Shown here: piece by piece, positions 25,101 through 34,100 of the stretch
How positions within the stretch are numbered: the first letter of the stretch is position 1
Layout of the letters: each line of letters opens with the position of its first letter
NCBI GenBank assembly: GCA_922989275.2
Contig: OV277871.1
Coordinates: 1,116,001-1,180,000 of the forward strand
Origin: Gari tellinella
Lineage: Eukaryota; Mollusca; Bivalvia; Cardiida; Psammobiidae
Length of the DNA stretch: 64,000 bases
Direction: 5' to 3'
The notes under the pieces: generated by a model
What the model was told of the DNA's origin: nothing
Seen by the model: only the letters and a program-made list of their open reading frames with translations
Database searches by the model: none
Translations under genes and position numbers: made by a program

Positions 25101-28100
25101 TAGTCATAAATGAACTAGACTTAATTGGAAACTGGAAATGTCGATTAAAAGTTTTTTAGGTTTGAAAAAGTTAAGCAAATACCTTACACAACAATCACTT
25201 AATTGGTGGTAGTAATAAGGGGATTTTATTGTACTGTTTTGTACCATGGCTGTGTGAACATTGCTATTTTGTACTGTGGCTGAATATACTGCTTTGTGAT
25301 GGTTGTATGTGTCCGTGCTCTAGATAAGAGGAGTATTTCAAAAACTAAAATCTTTATGTCTGCATTAAACCCTATGGTGTCGCTCCCATAGGATTTGGCA
25401 TTGGTATGAAGGAGAAAGTGTTGCAATTTACTCCCTCTTATCTGGAGTCCTGTGCTATATATGTCTAGAGGTTACAGTGCATGTTGGGGTTGACAAGGGA
25501 CACATGTTTTATTAACCAGTTCTATCTTTACAGACACAGTCAAACGAGATCGGAAACAACTTGTCCCCAGGGTACAGCGAAAATGTGGGATGGCTATTCT
25601 CTAGCATTTGTGATGGGCAATGGGAGAGCTCATCAACAGGATCTAGGTTTGTGGGCGTGCCGGTGGCCTTTTGTTGGATGTTGTAAAAGTCTCAAACAAA
25701 CGTTTCTACCTCTCGGTTCTCCTGAATCTGTGACATGAGATATAATATTTGTCAGATCTGCTACCATATATTGACCCATTACCCCATAGCCTGTTTCTGG
25801 CATTGAAGATAGGTGACCACTTAAATCAGGTTGAAAGTAAAGCAGAATGCGCCTTATAAGGCGCATTCTGCTTTACTTTCAACTTGCTTTAAGCTACGTT
25901 CTGTTAGAATATAGAAAATATTTCTTATTATTAAGGGTGAAACGATTAATCGCAATCTGGATTGAACCGCGATTTTATGCCCTCGATTCGATCTGATTCA
26001 ATTCGATTTAGGAAATGTCATTTTCGATTCGATTTATATGTAGAAAACTCCATCATATGAGTATTACGTGCAGCTGCGCTTCTGTGTAATAAAAAAATAG
26101 CGAATTAAAATGTACCTCTATTATCTACTACGGTAAAGTATTAGTTCGAAAGATTAGAGATCCCGCACGGGCTTTTCACCCGTTACGAGTATGTCTTTGT
26201 TTACTTTGCCGGTTTCCTGTGTCATTCTACGCATGCGTGAGCAATTGCTTGCCTCAATTGTGATGTAATTCTTCGTTCACCTTACGTATCTCGGTACTGC
26301 TTCGACTATTTTAAATAAATTAATAATTCTGTAAACGTTGAATATTTTATTACCTACAACCTAATACGCTCATTACTTTAAAAAATAAAGACGTGCAATT
26401 CAGGTAAGAAAATTAAATTATAAAATATTGTGATTTATTTTGATACCGACATACGTTTCAACACCCGGATAATAGGTGTAAGAATGTATGGTGAATTCCC
26501 GCGATATGTCAAGTAACACTCAAAGTCCGCTCCAAAAATTTCGAAAGCAAAGGCGAATGACAGCATTGTTAACGAACTTAAACCGGTGAGTGAAAATCAG
26601 GAACAGTAATATTCAGATGTATTGATTATCACCATTGTCATTTAAGATGAATAACTATCCACTCCTTTACACCATTCTGTACCTTGCTAACAGAGTAGAC
26701 CGTTACCAGGCAGCTGTAAATGGTTGATGACAATTGTCTACACTGTTTGCGCATAGAAGATCATAACATAGAAAAATTGGTATGTCAATACTGCAAACCA
26801 TCCACATAATCAATAAGGTGTATTGTTATGATCAAAATCATATAAGTCAGAAATATACATGTATTAACCCTTCCATGCAGTTTTCCAAACTTTAAGCCCT
26901 GAATGTTCATGTATATTGTTTTTAATATTAACTGTTATTGCAGGATGTCATCTACTTAGAACATTCATTTATTGCAATGTAAAATCGAATCGAATCGAAA
27001 ATAATCGAATCGTGTTATAAAAAATCGAAATCGAATCGAATCGAATTTTTTTGAATCGTTTCAGCCCTACTTATTATACATATTCATTACAGTATAAATT
27101 GGAACTATTTTCTTTAGTGGAGGAGTAAATTAAAGGCGTAAAAGGGTGTATTTATGGGGTAATGGGTTAAATATCTAGCCTCTATAGGCCTCAGTGGCCT
27201 TGTGGTTATAGTCACTGTGACTATCAATCACTAAGCTCCTCAACGATTTGGGATTGAATCCTGGTCTGGGCACTTGAGATTTTTTCATGGTGGGGGGGGG
27301 GGGGGGGGGGGGGGAAGCCTTCCAGCTGGCTTGCGGAAGGTTGGTGGATTTACCCAATGCTGATTTGTGGCTGAAACTGCTTCTGAGGTCTTCCTCCACC
27401 TGTAATTAACTGGAGGTTGCAATATGAATGAAATACTGTTCAATCGATGTAAAATCACAACATAACAACCAGTCTTAACTTATACACCGACTTAGCCCGA
27501 GTATGATAATTATTTGCAAACAGTTTCGATCTTGCTCATTTGATATTTCGTAGTCAAAATGCAGGGCTGCAATAAGTTTTCCATATTTTCTGTTTTTACA
27601 GTGCAATTTCACGTCATAGGCAATTTCTAGACACATAACCACTTGAGCAGGTTGAAAGTAAAGCAGAATGTGCCTTAAACTGACCCCAAGCACTATTTGG
27701 ACCGATTTTATTCATCCCAAAAGAGTTTATTATTTAATTCAATGGTAATTACCTAACCTGTTGCCTAAAATGAAGGAGATCATCTAGAATTTAAAAGTAG
27801 AAGACTTTCTCTTGAAAACACTTTATAAGTTAGTAATCTCATGTCACAACTGTTTTTGTCCTTTGCTTGCTTCTGTGATGGAATATTTGGTGGTAAGTAT
27901 ATACATGTATCTCTCCGAGTCTCTTCCGTGTCAGCCTTTTCTTTTCAGCTTTGGAGACACCTCAATTTTCATCACAAATACATTTTCTTTTTCATTTCTT
28001 GTTCCACTATGACAGGGCTGCCATTTTCCGGATTTTTCCGAAATCTTCAGATTTTTATCCTAGCAGATGGCAGCTTAAAGCAAGTTAAAAGTAAAGCAGA

Positions 28101-31100
28101 ATGCGCCTTAAGGCGCATTCTGCTTTACTTTCAACCTGCTTTAAGTAAACAGGCTTGAACAATAGAAAATTTGGAAATCTTAGGAATTTTCATGATTAAG
28201 TTATGGCAGCCCTGCTGCTGTTTTCTTTCCTATCATCTCGGTACGTTTGAAGAAGTATAAGGACACAAGTTAACCCATTTGTGCCCACCATCCCATATAT
28301 GGGACATAGGCAAACAGTGTCGACTCTGATCAGATGCCTCATTATGCGCGTCTGATCAGAGTCGACACTGTTTGCTGATAGGAATTTCAATATAAAACAA
28401 AATGAAAATGAAAATTTTGATAAAAAATGGACGAATCCAATATATAAACAAGGAAGAATCCACTGGGCACAAATGGGTTATCATCTCTACGTACAAGTAC
28501 AGGTTAACTGATGGTTATTCTTGCCACTGTATGATGTATCTGTGTGCTTGCCTGCATGTTTTATCAACCACTAGCTCTGTCAATATGACTGTAGTACCTG
28601 GCATGCCTTCAAGCTTGATGTTATTCTTGTTTACAGCAACATACATATTATCTAGGCGTTCAGAACACTCTAAATAAAGGAAGTAAACCAAATACTTCCA
28701 TTTTCAACTAATTTGAAAAATCGCTTCTTTTTTCTAGCCCTTTTCCAGATAATAGGGTGTACTTTCATTTTTAGAAAACAGTGTAGACCCAGATCAGACT
28801 GCCATTAAAGGATCTGTCTGATCTGTGTCTACACTGTTTCTTACAGTATCTGTTTTATTTGAGTCTGCATTCTTTTGCTGGTTATTTCAATGAATTTTGC
28901 CATTTCAATGCAAGCAAAGTTACAGTAGAATCCATTAAGTCTTTGATGAATAGTGATACAAACTTAAAATGCATATTCTTATGTTTTGTCTGTATTAAGA
29001 GAGATTTTTGTTTGATTTCAATTTATTCATGTTGGTTTATATTCATTTAGTTAATTAATATATTTTAACCTTTTTTCTCATTTCCTGTTTCTTGTTTTGA
29101 AGATAGGTGACTACTTAAAGCAGGTTGAAAGTAAAGCAGAATGTGTCTTAAGATGCATTCTGCTTTCATTTCAATCTGCTTTAACCCTTTGAATCCTAGT
29201 TCTGCATATAGGTGTCCTTTTCAAGCATTGTACATGTGAGTAGTACACTTGTTCTGTGCAAACGGTGAAGACCCAGATCAGCGGGCTGCGAAAGGAGCCC
29301 TCTGATCAGTGTCATCACTGTTTGTCATTATGCCAAACAATGACTAAAACAACCCTTAAAAGTCAAAAATGGACCAGACTAAAATGGAAACTGGAATTGT
29401 CCATTTAAAGTTTCAGGGAGGAAAGAGTTAAGCTACCACCTGCTAAGGTAAACTTGTTAGGGTGCATCTTCATGACTGACTAAAGTAGAACTTATTTTCT
29501 TCAGTGAAAGAATGAATTAAAGGTGTAAAAAGTCATATTTATGAAGTAATGGCTTAACTGCATGAAGACATTACACAATCATCTTTCTTTTTTAAAACGA
29601 AATAAAAAATTCTTGTTACTTTTGATGTATCAATTTATTACTCATACTTTAAATTCAATAATTAACCCATTTGTGCATTTGTAGACTCTGACCGTATAAT
29701 GCGGCGTCTGATCAGAGTCTACACTGTTTGCTGATAGGAATTTCAATATAAAACAATTTTGACCAGGCATCCCTTTGATAAAAAATGGACTTATCCAATA
29801 TAAAACATGGAAGAATCCACTGGGTGCAAATGGGTTAATGACATCAGTTCCTGCTAAGAATTAATTTTCTTATTATACAGCTCTCTACAACGACACCCAA
29901 TGGGAGACAAAGATTGTGTGCGTTGTTCAAAGGGAGTCGTTATAAGGAGGGAAATTAGCTTACATTTGCAAACAGCTTGAATCCAGATCAGACGCCATGT
30001 AATACAGCATCTGATCTGGATTCATGCTGTTTATCACTCGTCATTAAGTTTGTTTCTGTCAAAATGTCCATTTTGTAACTTTAAGAAAAGCAGCAGATGA
30101 CAGTTTTAAGCAGGCGACATTGCAGCCATGAATAGTGTGTAAATAATTGTCTTGTTTTGGGGAAGAGCAGCAAGCGTTGTTGTAAGGAGGGACTCATTGT
30201 TGGGAGGGCCGTTGTAGGGAGGGAGCACTGTATTATATCTATAATTAAAGTTTTATATTTTGCATTTTTACAGGTCAGCCTGGCAGCTGTCTCCGTCGAT
30301 TTAGCACAATGCCGTTCATGTTCTGTAACATTAACAATGTGTGTAACGTGGCTTGGCGTACTGACTACAGCTACTGGTTGGCCACCAACGAGCCAATGAC
30401 GGCCATGATGGATCCAGTAGAGGGCGCTCAGATCGAGCCATACATCAGTAGATGTGTGGTGTGTGAGATCCCATCAGAGGTATGTTCTGTACAATAAACA
30501 CATTAACCCCTAGCCATGAGAATACTCCTCCTTTACAAACAGTGTTCTTGTCAAGAGTACATTTCTCTTGTGCAAACAATGTAGATCCAGATCAGAGCCA
30601 ACTTTTTGTCATTTGCAATATAGTACAGAAAACAACTATAAATATTGTAAAACAGTTTTTTTTCGTGTCATGAATATTTCGCTTAATGCGATTTTGTATT
30701 AATTCGCGACATCATGCAATATTTCTAGCAGGTGGTAGCTTAAAGCAGGCTGAAAGTAAAGCACATTCTGCTTATCTTTCAATCTGCTTTAAAAAGTCAC
30801 CTGTTTTCAAAACTAGAGAAATTCGCGAATTAAGGCGTAAATTATATTCTCGCGAATAAAACCAGTTTTACAGGAGTCATAAATTGATAAGACTTATTTA
30901 GAAACTTTAACTGTCCATTAAAAGTTTCAGGAGCAAATGAGTTGATAAGAGCGTAGATGTATTTGTGTGTTTTTATATGCCCGTCTTTAGATGGGACGTT
31001 TTTATGGTATGGTGATGTCCCTCTTTCCGTACATGTTTTTCACAAGTTTCTCGTACATGCTTTTACTAGGGATGGGAATTCGAACCCAAATTGCTATTCG

Positions 31101-34100
31101 AATATTCGCTTAAAGTATTCGAATAATTCGCCTGGAATAAACGCTTTGTCCGATGGGGGGTGGGGGGGGGGGGGGGGTGTTTTCCTATCCGAGTATAATT
31201 TCATCATCAAATTCAATTATTCAATGTTTGCTTCGTAGAAATACCTATCTTAAATGGACCAAACCCTGAGCAGAATGTGTATTCTGTGACAATCGTCTGA
31301 TTGACTGGTAAACTTATCAACCTTTGCAACCATTTACTACAGTGAATCTTTGTAGATATGGCGGTCTCCGAATGTAAGGGATGCAACTCGTGTTTAACGC
31401 AACATCTATATCTGCATTAAAATTAGTTTCGAATTAAGTCTTCCGTCATGTAGAGTCAGGTTTTTTTGCGTAAATATTTTGTTGGCTTTACAAATTATAT
31501 TTAATCTGCTTTTAAAATTAATCTGAACACACACTAGCTCTCAAGTTTCTGCATGCAGATGTTACACTCTGAAACGAACGTAACAAACAAAACAGGTTGC
31601 TGATTTCTTGTCGGCAGAACGAGTAAATTCTTTCACACAGGCGAAGCAGTAGCCGGTGGCATAGTTGCGTTTTAGTAAGAATTTGATCGTTTATAGATCT
31701 ACGTCTTGTGTAAGGTCAATATTAAGCTTTCATGACGTCTTAACTAGAGTGTTTGATGATTTTAAATAGTGTTTGCGTGATATTGGTCGTTTACGAAAAG
31801 CGTCATTTGAGCCGCTATGATTGGCGATATTAACAATTATTCGTCTTTTTTTGATTGGATGCTCTTAAATGTCCTGTGCTAAACACAACTCTTTTGTTTG
31901 GCAACTAGGGTTCCCCAACATGTCAATTTATTAACTGCGAGTCCATTGATCCGATGTCAGGGAGGGCCGTCGATTACATAACACAGCGGGTAATGTTTGC
32001 AAACTGTGTACAACTTGACAGGTGCTATCAAAACACTGACCAGCCGGGGGTGATAATCACCCTACACACGAGAATTAATGGCGAACGATTAGCCTGGTTG
32101 GAGAAAATGAAACAGCTAGTCTCTCAAATAAATTGAATAATCCATATTATGATTTTAACAAAGATAAAATTTCAGAGACAACTATTCGAATACTTAAATG
32201 GGATTCGAATATTCGGCCCTTATTCGAATATTCGGTCCCGCCCCTAGCTTTTACACATGAAACTGAAATTTGTATATGACATTGTTTTTATCAAAACAAC
32301 TAAACTGCACATGTATGAAGTGTATGTTTTCTCACAATCTATCAACTTCTCAGTGAGTTATGTCCCTTTTGGAACTTAAAATAGAAATATTTTGTTTTCC
32401 ACACATTTTCCCCCCACATGCTTTAACCTTTTGAGCTAACATTTGATAATTATATGGTATTATTTTGATAACCCTGCATATCAATTTCATGTTTCTTTTA
32501 AATTTTTCAAGTTTTCTATGAGTTGTGCCCCCTGAAGAGTGTATCAAACACAGTATAACCTCTCTATAACATCCACTAAAACACAGAATAAAAGACAGGT
32601 GACAGCTTAAAACAATGTGACAGTAAAACAGAAAGCCCCTAATGGAGCTTTCTGTTTGACTGTCACCTTGTTTTAAGCTGTAATCTGTCGTAAACACATT
32701 ATAATTTAACACAATTTAGTGGTCGTAATAGAGAAGATTTACCTTACTATTTGCAATCTAAGAAAAATAGGCTTTTAAAAGACAACACAGGATCTCCGAC
32801 GTGTTGTCCTTACTGTAGTTTTATTTTCCAATTGTTTGCAGTATAAACTATTATGGTAGAGCGGTGTGTAGTTATAATTGTTTTCTATACTTGTAGGTGT
32901 TGTCAGTACACTGTACTGTTTGCAGTATAACCTGTTAGTGTAGAGCGGTGTGTAGTTATAACTGTTTTCTATATTTGTAGGTATTGTCAGTACACTGTAC
33001 TGTTTACAGTATAACCTATTATTGTAGAGCGGTGTGTAGTTATAACTGTTTTCTATATTTGTAGGTATTGTCAGTACACAGTCAGACCATGAGAATCCCA
33101 GATTGTCCAATAGGGTGGACTGGTCTCTGGATTGGATACAGTTTCCTTATGGTAAGTGTCACACTGAACTACACAACACAGTTGTCTTTCCTTGCAACTC
33201 CCTTTGCCTATTTTAGATCACAAGATGCAGTAAAAACCTCTCTAATATGACTACTAAATATTGTTAAATATATGATTCTAAAATCAATGTGAAAGTAAAA
33301 CAGAAAGCTCCTTTGTCAAAAGTTAAAACAGCAATTTCCTTGCAACTCACTTTGCCTATTTTACCCTTTCCCCCATAGAAGCACCTTTTAGTGCATTTAA
33401 TTTTTTCCTCCACATAAAGAAATAATTCCAATTTATACAGTCATGAAGATATACCATAATACATACTTTCTAAATCCTAGCAGATGATAGCTTAAACCAG
33501 ACAGAAAGTAAAGCATAATGCTTAACTCATTACCCCATAGCATGTTCTTAGTTTTGAAAACAGGTGACCATTTAAAGCAGGTTGAAAGTAAAGCAGAATG
33601 CGCCTTAAGGCACATTCTGCTTTACTTTCAGCCTGCTTTAAGCTACCAGCTGCTAGAATAGAATATAGAAATTATTTCTAATGTCAAATATTCACAACTG
33701 TATAAATCAGAACTATTTTCTTCAGTGGAGGGATAAATTGGAGGCGTAAAAAGGCGTATTTATGGGGTAATGGGTCACCTGTCTTCAAAACTAGAAACAG
33801 GCTATGAAGTTAAGAATCCAAGGGGCAGTAAAACCTCTCTAATACCATCACTAAATGATGTCAATTATTGGAGTTCAAAGCAGGTGGCTGCTAAACCCAT
33901 TACCCCATAAATACGCCTTTTTATGCCCCCGCACGACTTAGTCGGGGGCATGTTGTTTTTGGTCTGTCTGTTTGTCTGTATACAACTTTAACCTTGACCA
34001 TAACTTTTGAACCACATAGGATAGAGACTTTATATTTGGTATGTGTACTCACCTTAAGAAGCTCTTGAGCTCAGTAAAATTTGGGTCATGTCTGACAAAG

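Noticed and set aside
31954..32136. 60-codon frame in a hAT-like element as a transposase remnant
   Set aside because: No recognisable transposase motif.
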